A DNA stretch of 64,000 bases, taken from positions 1-64,000 of the forward strand of contig ONOU01000001.1 in NCBI GenBank assembly GCA_900319525.1. The letters run 5' to 3'. Positions 6,930 through 15,446 of the stretch are shown here, in pieces; positions within the stretch are counted from its first letter, which is position 1, and each line of letters starts with the position of its first letter. The position numbers and the translations under genes are program-made. The notes beneath the pieces were generated by a model, which saw only the letters and a list, made by a program, of their open reading frames with translations, did not search any database and was not told the origin of the DNA. The DNA is from an uncultured Prevotellaceae bacterium (lineage in GTDB: Bacteria > Bacteroidota > Bacteroidia > Bacteroidales > Muribaculaceae).

Positions 6930-8393
6930 TTATTTTGCCTTGCGCTTGGGGACGCGCTTTGAGACGCTGATGGCGCCGGTGGGGCAGACGAGGCGGCACA
7001 GGTGGCAGCCCACACACTTGCTGCCCACGAGGCGGGGCTTGCGGTCGTCGCCAAAGGTGATCGCCTGGTGGCCGCCGTCCATGCAGGAGACATAGCAACG
7101 GCCGCAGCCGATGCACTTCTCGGTGCCAAAGATGGGGAAGACGACAGTGTCACGGTCCAGGTCGCTGGGTTTGGTGAAATTGGGCAGCTGCTCTCCCACC
7201 AGGGTTGACAGCTTGTTGATGCCACGGCTGGCCATGTAGTGCTGAAGGCCCAGCTTGAGGTCGTCGATGATGCGGTAGCCATACTGCATCACGGCGGTGC
7301 ATACCTGCACATTGCTGCATCCCAGCTGGATGAACTGGAGCGCGTCTTGCCAGGTCTCGATGCCGCCGATGCCGCTCAGCCTCAGGTTCTTGAGAATGGG
7401 GTTCATGGCCATCTCAAGGATGAAACGCAGGGCGATGGGCTTGACGGCTCGTCCCGAAAGTCCCGACACGGCCCATGAGCCCGACACCTGGGCGCGTTCA
7501 TCCATGGTGACGCTCTTGATGGTGTTGATGGCACTGATCGCGTCGGCTCCAGCGAAATGGGCACCGATAGCAGGGTCACTCATCATGGTGATGTTGGGTG
7601 TCATCTTGGGGATGACGGGGATGGATACCGCGTGCTTGACATAGGCGGTGAAGAAGGTCACCAGCTCGCGATCCTGTCCCACATCGCTGCCCATACCCGT
7701 CGCACGCATCTGCGGGCACGAGAAGTTCAGCTCCACGGCATCGACGCCGGCAGCCTCGGCTCTCTTGGCCAGTTCGATCCACTTTTCTTCGGTCGAACCC
7801 ATAATGGATGCCACGACAATTTTTGACGGATAATTCTGTTTCAAGCGATGCAGGATGTCAAAATCGACCTCGGGCGGATTCTCGCTCAATTGCTCCATGT
7901 TGCGCAATGCGTTGAAGTCACCGTTGTCTCCCTCACGGTGTAAGACGTCAAATCGTGGCGACACCTCGTTGATGTCATCAAGGCAGATGGTCTTGTAGAA
8001 GACGCCAGCCCACCCGGCATCAAAGGCGCGTGCCACCATCTCATAGTTGGTACAGATCGATGATGAAGCCAGGAAGAACGGGTTCTCGCAGGGCATGCCG
8101 CAGAAGTCGATGGCCAGGCTCGGCAAGTCAACATGAGGTTCCTCGGGCAGCTGACTTGCTATTTCCCTGAGGCGTATAGGACGGTCGTAGTGGATGCATG
8201 CCTGTTCGGCCCTCTCCAGGTCGCTCTCGTCGCAACCTGCAATCCACTGGCGGGCAATACTCTCGTTGCCAAAACGCACGGCACGAATGGCCCTGGCCAC
8301 ATCACCCTTGCCGCAAGCACGGCTACACGGCGCATTCTCACAAAGCAGACAACGGGCTGCTTCTTCCTTGATGTTTAATTGCTTGTTGATCAT
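6930..8393 (-). CDS. preA: NAD-dependent dihydropyrimidine dehydrogenase subunit PreA
   Basis: 487 residues. An N-terminal cysteine cluster (C15, C18, C23, C27: CLLCENAPCSRAC) is followed by a DHOdehase-type TIM barrel, including the NFSCPQM segment with the candidate active-site cysteine, and two C-terminal 4Fe-4S motifs (CIGCGRCYVSC, CVGCHLCRLVC). Known role: the FMN/Fe-S subunit that reduces uracil and thymine in pyrimidine catabolism. The N-terminal cluster resembles that of PreT/GltD; no separate preT flavoprotein is adjacent, so the electron-donor partner is unclear. It lies 52 bp downstream of the permease gene and may be cotranscribed with it. Confidence 0.88.
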   Translation of the reverse strand: MINKQLNIKEEAARCLLCENAPCSRACGKGDVARAIRAVRFGNESIARQWIAGCDESDLERAEQACIHYDRPIRLREIASQLPEEPHVDLPSLAIDFCGMPCENPFFLASSSICTNYEMVARAFDAGWAGVFYKTICLDDINEVSPRFDVLHREGDNGDFNALRNMEQLSENPPEVDFDILHRLKQNYPSKIVVASIMGSTEEKWIELAKRAEAAGVDAVELNFSCPQMRATGMGSDVGQDRELVTFFTAYVKHAVSIPVIPKMTPNITMMSDPAIGAHFAGADAISAINTIKSVTMDERAQVSGSWAVSGLSGRAVKPIALRFILEMAMNPILKNLRLSGIGGIETWQDALQFIQLGCSNVQVCTAVMQYGYRIIDDLKLGLQHYMASRGINKLSTLVGEQLPNFTKPSDLDRDTVVFPIFGTEKCIGCGRCYVSCMDGGHQAITFGDDRKPRLVGSKCVGCHLCRLVCPTGAISVSKRVPKRKAK

Positions 8394-8445
8394 ATCTTTA
8401 TTTTATACTTGATTATTATCTGTTGATGATGTGCTGCCGGCACAA

Positions 8446-9699
8446 TCACTCGAAGCGCATTGTTGCGGTGGGCTTGATGGTCGAGATGATGTGGCTGGCT
8501 CCCAGCAGGGTGAGGTAGGACACGATGATGATGCCCACGTTGAGCATCAGCAGGGCCGGGATGCTCAGGTGGATGGGGACAAAGGGCATGTAGTAGGATT
8601 CCGGGTCAAGGCGCACGATGTGGGCATACTGCTGCAACAGCGCCAGGCCGATGCCGATGGCGTTGCCGATGATGAGGGCCTTGAGGATGAGTTTGCCCGT
8701 CAGGTAGATGAAGATGCGGCGGATGGTGCCGTTGGTCGCGCCCATGGCCTTGAAGTTGCCGATGATGCGGATGCGCTCCAGCACGATCATCAGCATGGCC
8801 GAGATGAGGGTGAAGGCGGCCACAATCATCATCAGCGTGAGGATGATGACGACATTCATGTCGAGCATGTCCAGCCAGGCGAAAAAGGCGACGTTGTTCT
8901 GATGGGTGCTTGTGACAAAAAACAGGTTCTGGCTCTCGTGCTGCACGGTGTTCTGGGCCAGCAGTGTGTACAGCTGGTAGCCACGGTTGTCAAGGTCGCG
9001 CGTGTCCTTCAGGTTCACGGCCACCTGCGTACCCGTGTCGCCGTTCCAGCCGTTGACGCCCTGCACGATGTCGATGCCGCCCACGATATAGGCGTTGTCA
9101 AATGCCTCCAGATCGGTCTCAAACACACCGCTGACCATCAGGTTACGCACCTTGACGGTACTGTCGATGAAGTAGGTAAGCACCTTGTCACCGGCATGGA
9201 GCTGCAAGCGGTTGCTGACGGTCTTGGAGATGACGATCTGGCCTCCTGTAGCCGTATCGCTCACTACTGGCGGGGCGCCCTCGATTATTTTGCTCTGGAG
9301 GTAGGAAAAGTCATATCTCTTGTCCACGCCACGCATGATGATGCCCATGAAGTCGTTATCGGTCTTGAGGATCGCGCTCTTGTCGGCCACGAGACTCATG
9401 CTCCGCACCATCGGGGCAAAAGCGCTGTCTCCAGCGATGGCCTCGAGCACCTCGCGCCCGTTGACGGTGGCATAGTTGTCGTCGATGCCCAGGGCCGCGT
9501 TGGTCACCCTCAGGTGAGCGTCAAGATTCATGATCTTGCCCGCAATCTCGTTCTTGAAGCCCATGACGACGGCGACCGACAGGATCATCACCACCACAGC
9601 CAGCACGATGCCCACCAGTGCAACAGTCAGGCTGGGGGAGACCTGTTGCCGCTCGCTGCTGAGCGTCATGCGCCGCGCTATGTACAACTCGTGATTCAT
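8446..9699 (-). CDS. LolC/LolE-like lipoprotein-releasing ABC permease (FtsX family)
   Basis: 417 residues. A short cytoplasmic N-terminus (YIARRMTLSSERQQ) precedes TM1 (about 25-48), then a large periplasmic MacB-type domain (about 50-265) and three C-terminal TM helices in an FtsX domain (about 270-410). This is the LolCE/MacB layout; N-terminus and length fit the lipoprotein-releasing permeases of Bacteroidetes, which extract lipoproteins from the inner membrane for transport outward. The ATPase (LolD-like) is not adjacent. Promoter box at 9710-9717. Confidence 0.85.
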   Translation of the reverse strand: MNHELYIARRMTLSSERQQVSPSLTVALVGIVLAVVVMILSVAVVMGFKNEIAGKIMNLDAHLRVTNAALGIDDNYATVNGREVLEAIAGDSAFAPMVRSMSLVADKSAILKTDNDFMGIIMRGVDKRYDFSYLQSKIIEGAPPVVSDTATGGQIVISKTVSNRLQLHAGDKVLTYFIDSTVKVRNLMVSGVFETDLEAFDNAYIVGGIDIVQGVNGWNGDTGTQVAVNLKDTRDLDNRGYQLYTLLAQNTVQHESQNLFFVTSTHQNNVAFFAWLDMLDMNVVIILTLMMIVAAFTLISAMLMIVLERIRIIGNFKAMGATNGTIRRIFIYLTGKLILKALIIGNAIGIGLALLQQYAHIVRLDPESYYMPFVPIHLSIPALLMLNVGIIIVSYLTLLGASHIISTIKPTATMRFE

Positions 9700-9709
9700 T
9701 AGACGGGCG

Positions 9710-9717
9710 CAAAGATA
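9710..9717 (-). promoter_or_regulatory. -7 box of the LolC/E-like gene
   Basis: TATCTTTG on the minus strand, 10 bp before the start codon region; no clear TTTG at -33. The leader would be very short. Confidence 0.55.
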
Positions 9718-9724
9718 GTAAAAA

Positions 9725-9772
9725 TTTAGTTATTAGTTTTGAGTTGTTAGTTGTAAGTTTTAAGTTTTTAAG
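9725..9772. repeat. Degenerate AACTAA-type repeat tract
   Basis: On the minus strand, successive variants of AACTTA/AACTAA (for example ACTTACAACTAACAACTC). Similar tracts occur at 39014-39069, 39815-39853, 52122-52157, 52519-52557 and 63820-63858. Confidence 0.6.
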
Positions 9773-9864
9773 TTGGCAATCGCCTGAAGCCTAAAACCCG
9801 GCGGCCACCCTCTAGGTGTCTTGCGGCATTTTTTTGTTGGGTTGACCTGTTTTGCCGCTTGAGA

Positions 9865-9897
9865 ATTGTGAAATTCAATTTATTTTATGTAATTTTG
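9865..9897 (+). promoter_or_regulatory. Promoter of the seven-gene TIR/caspase/RyR operon
   Basis: TAATTTTG at 9890-9897 matches the TAnnTTTG box; a weak -33 (ATTG at 9865-9868) lies 21 bp upstream. The first start codon is at 9935, giving a leader of about 30 bases. Confidence 0.65.
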
Positions 9898-9934
9898 CAC
9901 ATTAAAATATTTTAACCGAACAATAAATACCGTT

Positions 9935-12271
9935 ATGGTAAAAACCTTAATGATGTGTTTGCCGGATAATGTGTTTGCCGGGATCCCTGAGTACTCATGT
10001 CCGCAGTATGATGTGACGGATAACCTGCTGGCGATGGCAGGATGGAGCGGCGCGCTGGGCGTGCTTGTTGTCATCCTTCTCTTGTTGGTCTTGCTGCTGC
10101 TCAACAGCTGTGACAAGAGGGTGAAATTCGTTATCCCGGGCAAAGTGCTGACCACGGCATTTGTCATCGTGTGGCTGGCCGGTTTTGTTATCTACGACGT
10201 GGGCACTTACATCGGCCACAGCCGGTGGTCGCTCGTTACCAATGCGCCCATGGCCATCATGCACGCCTTTGAGATGTTTCTGGTCGAGAGTTCGGTGGAC
10301 GCTATTCACGAGCAGTTCCACGACAACTGGATCTTTATGGCTTTCTTCTCGCTGGTCCATTTCCTGGCTTCAATCATTACCTTGTTGTTTGTCATCAAGC
10401 ACTTCGGTTACAATATCATCGCGGGCTTCAGGATGCTGTTCGAGGCCTATGTCATGAGGAAGAAGCGGGACACTTACGTCTTCTGGGGTCTGAACGACGC
10501 CTCCTATCTGCTGGCCCGCAGCATCATTGAGCATAATGGTCCCGAGAACAGGGATTACCGCCTTATTGTCGTGAGGACTCATCACGATGGCGAGAAGACG
10601 GGCGTCAAGAACGGTATGGAGCGCCTCTTTAACTTCTTGTCGATCAACAACAACGACATGGAGCGGCTGCGTGATCTGGATTGCCTGACCACCAGCACCT
10701 ATACCGATCTTACCGATGTCGCCCTGAACGGCATGGATGCCCAGCGTGGCACGGATATCCTGCGACGCCATCTCAACTTGAACCAGCTGGCCCGGATCAT
10801 CGGCCGCAAGACAACCGGGAGCGTGCACATGTTCTTCCTGAGCGACGATGACAACAAGAATATCCAGGCCGTGGGCAACCTCAAGCGCGACAGCACGATC
10901 CTGGCAGCGGGCATCAATGCGGTGTTCTACTGCAAGGCCCGTTACAACAGCGTGCACCGCGTCATCGAGGACGAGCAGCATCAGGACAACATCATTGTTA
11001 AGGTCATCGACCCGTCACACATCAGCGTCGAGATGTTGAAGGAGGATGTCGCCCTGCAGCCGGTCAGCTATGTTGACATCGAGCGTGACGCGACAGTCTC
11101 GTCGGCGTTCAATGCCCTTGTCGTCGGCTTTGGCGAGGTGGGGCATGATGCGGTGCGCTTCCTCTATGAGTTTGGCGCCTTTGTCAAGACAGGCAGCGAT
11201 AAGGACAATGTCGAGCGCTCGGCGTTTCATTGCGATGTGATTGACAAGAACATCCGAAATCTGGCTGGCCCCTTTGCCGTGAATGCGCCGTCGGTGTCCC
11301 AACAGATGTCCTACGGCTACGAGTCGGCGGCTCATCCCACCCTCATCACGCTACATGATTTAGATATCCACAGCGTGACATTCTACAACCACATTGAGCG
11401 GATGATCAAGGAGCTCAACTATGTGGTGATTGCTCTCGACGATGACGAGGAGAATGTCTCGCTGGCGGTGCGCATCTTCAGGCTAGCGATCAGGTATCGC
11501 GACAACATGGAGCACTTCCGCATCCTGGCCAGGGTGAGGAATGATGACGGAGGCCACCTGATGAAGATTATCGAGCACTACAACCGCCTGTGGGCTGCCG
11601 AGTGCGCGAGCGACAAGCCAGGACACCTGCACCAGCTTGTGGTGGACAGCTACGAGCAGCGTTGCGAGCCACTTACGCTCTTTGGCCTGAGTTCCTCAAT
11701 CTACACTTGGAATAACGTGGTGAGCGAGAACTTGAAGAGCCAGGCAATCAGGTTCAAGGAAAAATATGTCAACACGCTCGCTGCGACGGGTGTCAATCGC
11801 CCCGACTGGAATATGGAGCACAACGAGCTGATGCAGCTCACCGACGAATTCAAGGGCTTCTCGCCCACTTACTCGGGAATCATGAGGCTGCGCCGCGTAC
11901 AGCGCCAGAACATGAGTAACTGCTTCCATCAGTTCACCAAGCAGATGCTGGCCTCGTGTGCGCTGGGCGACAGCAAGATGACCTTGCTCAAGCACTTGAG
12001 CCGCGCAGTGAACGAGACGGCCTACCAGTGGCAGGGGCATGACCCCGATGGGGACGTCGTCAAGGTGCTTGACGTGCTTGCCCAGACCGAGCATCTGCGC
12101 TGGATCGCATCGCACGAGATTCTGGGTTACCGCGACGACGGCACCGAGGCCGACAAGGACGAGGCACGGCTGCTGCATGGCTGCCTCAAGCCATGGAATC
12201 AGCTGTCAATACCGGTCAAGAGCTATGATTACAACGTCGTGGACGTTTCACTTGGCATCGCTAACAAATAA
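9935..12271 (+). CDS. Membrane TrkA_N-like protein with C-terminal RyR domain
   Basis: 778 residues. Hydrophobic segments near residues 37-57, 71-92, 100-118 and 133-155 form an N-terminal membrane unit. Two Rossmann-like stretches follow: one begins YVFWGLNDASYLL (about 180) and a second has the glycine-rich loop VVGFGEVGHDA (about 393-403), as in TrkA_N/RCK proteins that bind NAD(H) or nucleotides. The C-terminus (about 705-770) has the hallmarks of the RyR domain: EHLRWIASHEILGY, K/H near LLHG, then LKPWNQLS. RyR domains in bacteria are proposed ligand sensors linked to TIR and other conflict proteins. First gene of the operon, so probably its membrane sensor. Exact fold assignment of the membrane part is uncertain. 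Confidence 0.8.
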   Translation: MVKTLMMCLPDNVFAGIPEYSCPQYDVTDNLLAMAGWSGALGVLVVILLLLVLLLLNSCDKRVKFVIPGKVLTTAFVIVWLAGFVIYDVGTYIGHSRWSLVTNAPMAIMHAFEMFLVESSVDAIHEQFHDNWIFMAFFSLVHFLASIITLLFVIKHFGYNIIAGFRMLFEAYVMRKKRDTYVFWGLNDASYLLARSIIEHNGPENRDYRLIVVRTHHDGEKTGVKNGMERLFNFLSINNNDMERLRDLDCLTTSTYTDLTDVALNGMDAQRGTDILRRHLNLNQLARIIGRKTTGSVHMFFLSDDDNKNIQAVGNLKRDSTILAAGINAVFYCKARYNSVHRVIEDEQHQDNIIVKVIDPSHISVEMLKEDVALQPVSYVDIERDATVSSAFNALVVGFGEVGHDAVRFLYEFGAFVKTGSDKDNVERSAFHCDVIDKNIRNLAGPFAVNAPSVSQQMSYGYESAAHPTLITLHDLDIHSVTFYNHIERMIKELNYVVIALDDDEENVSLAVRIFRLAIRYRDNMEHFRILARVRNDDGGHLMKIIEHYNRLWAAECASDKPGHLHQLVVDSYEQRCEPLTLFGLSSSIYTWNNVVSENLKSQAIRFKEKYVNTLAATGVNRPDWNMEHNELMQLTDEFKGFSPTYSGIMRLRRVQRQNMSNCFHQFTKQMLASCALGDSKMTLLKHLSRAVNETAYQWQGHDPDGDVVKVLDVLAQTEHLRWIASHEILGYRDDGTEADKDEARLLHGCLKPWNQLSIPVKSYDYNVVDVSLGIANK

Positions 12272-12290
12272 AGTCGGAATAACGCAAATA

Positions 12291-14567
12291 ATGAAGTTGA
12301 AGAGAACGATATCGTCGATGGCATTTGCCCTGGTCATGGTCTTGAGCGTGACGGCACAGACCCAGTCGGGCATCGTCAAGTCACGTGGACGCATGATAAA
12401 TGGCCAGCACGTGCATGGACAGGGGCTCGCGGGCGCCACGGTACAGATCAAGGGGCGTGCGAGTGTGCTGGTCAAGGACAAGAGCGGGGCCTTCTCGTTC
12501 CCGATTAATTCCAAGCAGTTTGTGATTCTGTCGGTGAAGAAAAACGGCTACCAGCTGGTAGATGTCGACGCGGCCCCCAAGACCTATAACTACTCTACAG
12601 CCCCCATCTACCTGATTATGGAAACACCCGCACAGCAGATGGAGGACAAATTGGCTTCGGAGCGCAAGCTGCGGCGCACCCTCACGGCCCAGTTGCAGAA
12701 ACGTGAAGACGAGATTGAGGCCCTGAAGGAGCAGAACCGCATCACCCAAGAGCAATATCACAACGCCCTGCAACAGCTGTACGATCAGCAGGAAAGCAAC
12801 GAGAAACTGGTCAGCGAGATGGCCGAATACTATTCCCGCATCGATTATGACCAGATGGATGAGTTTAACCGCCAGGTGAGTGAACTGATATTGGCCGGTG
12901 AGTTGACACGGGCCGACTCGTTGCTGCGCAGCAAGGGCAATATCGACGAGCGGATAAGGAAGCTCAACCGGCATCATGACGCCAATGTGGAGATGCGTCA
13001 GATGCTTGAAAAAAGCGAGCTGGCCGAGCAGTTGACCCGCGAGGACGTGGCACGGGACTGTTTTAACATGTATCGCCGCTTTGTCCTGGGCAATGAACCT
13101 GACTCGGCATTGTGCTACATTGACAAGCGTGCCGGTCTTGATACCACCAATCTGCAGTGGCAGGCCGATGCCGTGAGTTATCTCATCAAGAGGGGACTTC
13201 CGCAACTGGTTGCCCCCTATAGCGGCAGGGTGATGAACGCCGCCAGGACTTTGGCCGGTGATGCTGACGCGGAGCAACGCTCCCTGTTGGCCAAAACGCT
13301 CAACAACATGGCGTTGTCCTACTCCGACTCTCCGACCTATAGCCGTGAGGCCACAGCGCTCTTTGAAGAAGCTCTGACTCTGTTCAGGGGGCTGGCACGT
13401 GACGATGCTTCGGCTTTCGCTCCCCATGTGGCATCGACGTTAAACAACCTGGCCGTGCATTATTCGAGAATAAGCAATGACTACAACAAGATAGAGACGC
13501 TGTTGCGCGAGGCGCTGCAGACCTACGACACTCTCCTCGCCGAGGATTCGATGACTTATCTGCCGATTACGGCTTCGATATGGAACAACATGGCGCTGCT
13601 TCTTGATGAGACAGGGCGCGACGGCGAATGTGAGCAGGCTTACTCACGGTCACTGGACTTGTACAGTCAAGTGAAAAAGGAAACCGATGCCTATGACGCC
13701 GACTATGCTGCCGCCCTCAACAACCTGTCGGCCTATTACTTCAACAAGGGCAAAAATCTGTACGACAGCCGTAATCTGCTCAACGAGGCCATTGAAATCT
13801 ATCGGCGTCTGTCAGAGCTCGACGCGCCAAAGTTCGCTCCCATGCTGGCAGTCGCCCTCAACAACCTGTCGGTTCAGGACTTCGCGTTCAACAAGACCGT
13901 GGAAGGCGAGAATGCCTTTAACGAGTCGCTCAACATATACCGCAACCTGGTCGGGAACACTTCCAGTTACTATCTGGCCAAGCTGGCAGGTGGACTGTAT
14001 GAACAGGCCATCAGGTATTACCAGCATGACGACTTGGAAAAGAGCGAGGCCCTGTTTGCCGAGTCGCTCGAAGCCTACAGGAAGCTTGCCGCAGGCAACA
14101 ACACCCTGTTTGCGCCCCAAGAGGCCAAGCTGTTGCGCAATCTGGCTAATGTGTACGACAAGCGGCAACGCTGGCAGGAAGCCGGCGAACTGTACCAGGA
14201 GGAATTGGCCATCAATACCGAGCTGGCAAGGGAGAATCCCGATGAGTACACTTCCCACTTGGCGCGTACCTATGGCAACCTCTCCAATCACGCTATCTTG
14301 AAAAGAGATTTTGCCCGTGCTGTGGACTATGCCCGCTCTGGTCTGGAACTCGACGACACGCGGCTCTTTATTCAGGCTAATCTTGCGGCAGCCCTCCTGT
14401 TTATGGGCGAAACTGACCAGGCTCAAGCGATCTACACGAAGTACCGCAATGAACTGCGCGACACGTTCCTTGACGATTTCACGCAGTTCGAGGCCCTGGG
14501 TATCATACCCGCCGGCGTGATGGACGCGGTCAATCAAATCAAGAAATTATTAACAAATAACAAATAA
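12291..14567 (+). CDS. Secreted TPR protein with carboxypeptidase-regulatory-like domain and coiled coil
   Basis: 758 residues from the ATG at 12291, chosen because it opens a signal peptide (MKLKRTISSMAFALVMVLS... TAQ) 19 bp after the upstream stop; a longer open frame reaches back into the previous gene. Mature order: a CarboxypepD_reg-like beta domain (about 28-108, with LAGATVQIKG), a coiled coil (about 112-180, rich in E/Q/K heptads), then at least eight TPR-type helical repeats (about 270-735; recurrent LNNLAV/LNNMAL motifs). Such proteins are periplasmic scaffolds. Position between a membrane RyR protein and an outer-membrane barrel suggests it links the two membranes; this is inference. 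Confidence 0.85.
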   Translation: MKLKRTISSMAFALVMVLSVTAQTQSGIVKSRGRMINGQHVHGQGLAGATVQIKGRASVLVKDKSGAFSFPINSKQFVILSVKKNGYQLVDVDAAPKTYNYSTAPIYLIMETPAQQMEDKLASERKLRRTLTAQLQKREDEIEALKEQNRITQEQYHNALQQLYDQQESNEKLVSEMAEYYSRIDYDQMDEFNRQVSELILAGELTRADSLLRSKGNIDERIRKLNRHHDANVEMRQMLEKSELAEQLTREDVARDCFNMYRRFVLGNEPDSALCYIDKRAGLDTTNLQWQADAVSYLIKRGLPQLVAPYSGRVMNAARTLAGDADAEQRSLLAKTLNNMALSYSDSPTYSREATALFEEALTLFRGLARDDASAFAPHVASTLNNLAVHYSRISNDYNKIETLLREALQTYDTLLAEDSMTYLPITASIWNNMALLLDETGRDGECEQAYSRSLDLYSQVKKETDAYDADYAAALNNLSAYYFNKGKNLYDSRNLLNEAIEIYRRLSELDAPKFAPMLAVALNNLSVQDFAFNKTVEGENAFNESLNIYRNLVGNTSSYYLAKLAGGLYEQAIRYYQHDDLEKSEALFAESLEAYRKLAAGNNTLFAPQEAKLLRNLANVYDKRQRWQEAGELYQEELAINTELARENPDEYTSHLARTYGNLSNHAILKRDFARAVDYARSGLELDDTRLFIQANLAAALLFMGETDQAQAIYTKYRNELRDTFLDDFTQFEALGIIPAGVMDAVNQIKKLLTNNK

Positions 14568-14579
14568 ACCTTTAAAACA

Positions 14580-15431
14580 ATGAAACGTATTATTTTAGCA
14601 GCAGCAGTTGTAATGGCCTGTTTCGCATCGGCACAGGCGGTGGACGGTAGTGAAATGAATGGGCAGGTGAGAAGCAACCCTGACACTACACGTGTGATGA
14701 GCCTCGAGGAGATCATCGCCCAGGAGTCGATGTCCAAGTATGAAAAAGATAATGCCGACCGTCGTAACAGCATCTGGGGTAAGAACACCTACCTCAATTT
14801 GGCTTACAGCTTGAGCCACAAGATGTCGTCCGACGAGTTCCCCTCCAAGTCGTCATTGCTGTCGGCCGAGTATGAGCCCAAGTTTGGTGTCGCCCTGCAG
14901 TGGGGACACACGTTCAATTTCCACAAGAAGCCCATAGGCAATGTGCTCTTCATCGGCTTGGATTACACCTGGATGGATGCTGAATTCAATCAGTTTGACC
15001 AGGAAGCCGCTCCCGTGGGATATGAGGTGGGTGAGCAGGTGCGCTGCCTGCCCTGGCACAACAAGAAGATGACCATCAGCTACGGCATGAACATCGGTCC
15101 GTCGCTCACGTTCTACCCCTTCACGTCATTAAACAAATCGGGTGCCGACAACATCAGGCTTCAACTCTATTTCCACGTCGGCTATAACGCTGAGCTCGCC
15201 TGGATCAAGGAGGCGATTATCGATGGTGGTGAGTATAAAGACGGATATGCCATTGGCCATGGACTTTATACGGCCTTTGGTGGCAACCTGTCATGGAACT
15301 TCATCGGTGTGGGTTATGAGATCCGTAACGACAACAAGTTGAAATTCAAGGCTACCGATGATAAATACAAGACCGGTACCCTGGAGATGAAGGAAGAGAC
15401 GAGCCGCGTGTATCTGCAGTTCAGGTTCTAA
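14580..15431 (+). CDS. Predicted outer-membrane beta-barrel protein
   Basis: 283 residues with a signal peptide (MKRIILAAAVVMACFASAQA). The mature part has alternating hydrophobic/aromatic strands from about residue 65 (YLNLAYSL, FGVALQWGH, VLFIGLDYTW, ISYGMNIGPS, LQLYFHVGY, GGNLSWNFIGVGYE) and ends in the terminal aromatic YLQFRF, the typical C-terminal signature for BAM-dependent barrels. Starts 12 bp after the TPR gene. It would be the outer-membrane element of the operon. No finer family is recognised. Confidence 0.78.
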   Translation: MKRIILAAAVVMACFASAQAVDGSEMNGQVRSNPDTTRVMSLEEIIAQESMSKYEKDNADRRNSIWGKNTYLNLAYSLSHKMSSDEFPSKSSLLSAEYEPKFGVALQWGHTFNFHKKPIGNVLFIGLDYTWMDAEFNQFDQEAAPVGYEVGEQVRCLPWHNKKMTISYGMNIGPSLTFYPFTSLNKSGADNIRLQLYFHVGYNAELAWIKEAIIDGGEYKDGYAIGHGLYTAFGGNLSWNFIGVGYEIRNDNKLKFKATDDKYKTGTLEMKEETSRVYLQFRF

Positions 15432-15446
15432 ACGGTCTTGGAATCC

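Noticed and set aside
8431-9702. 423-codon open frame on the plus strand
   Set aside because: Exactly antisense to the LolC/E-like gene; His/Asp-rich translation typical of antisense frames in GC-rich coding DNA.
9780-9850. Possible terminator with T7 run before the TIR operon
   Set aside because: T7 at about 9829 is not preceded by a convincing symmetrical stem and no plus-strand gene lies upstream.
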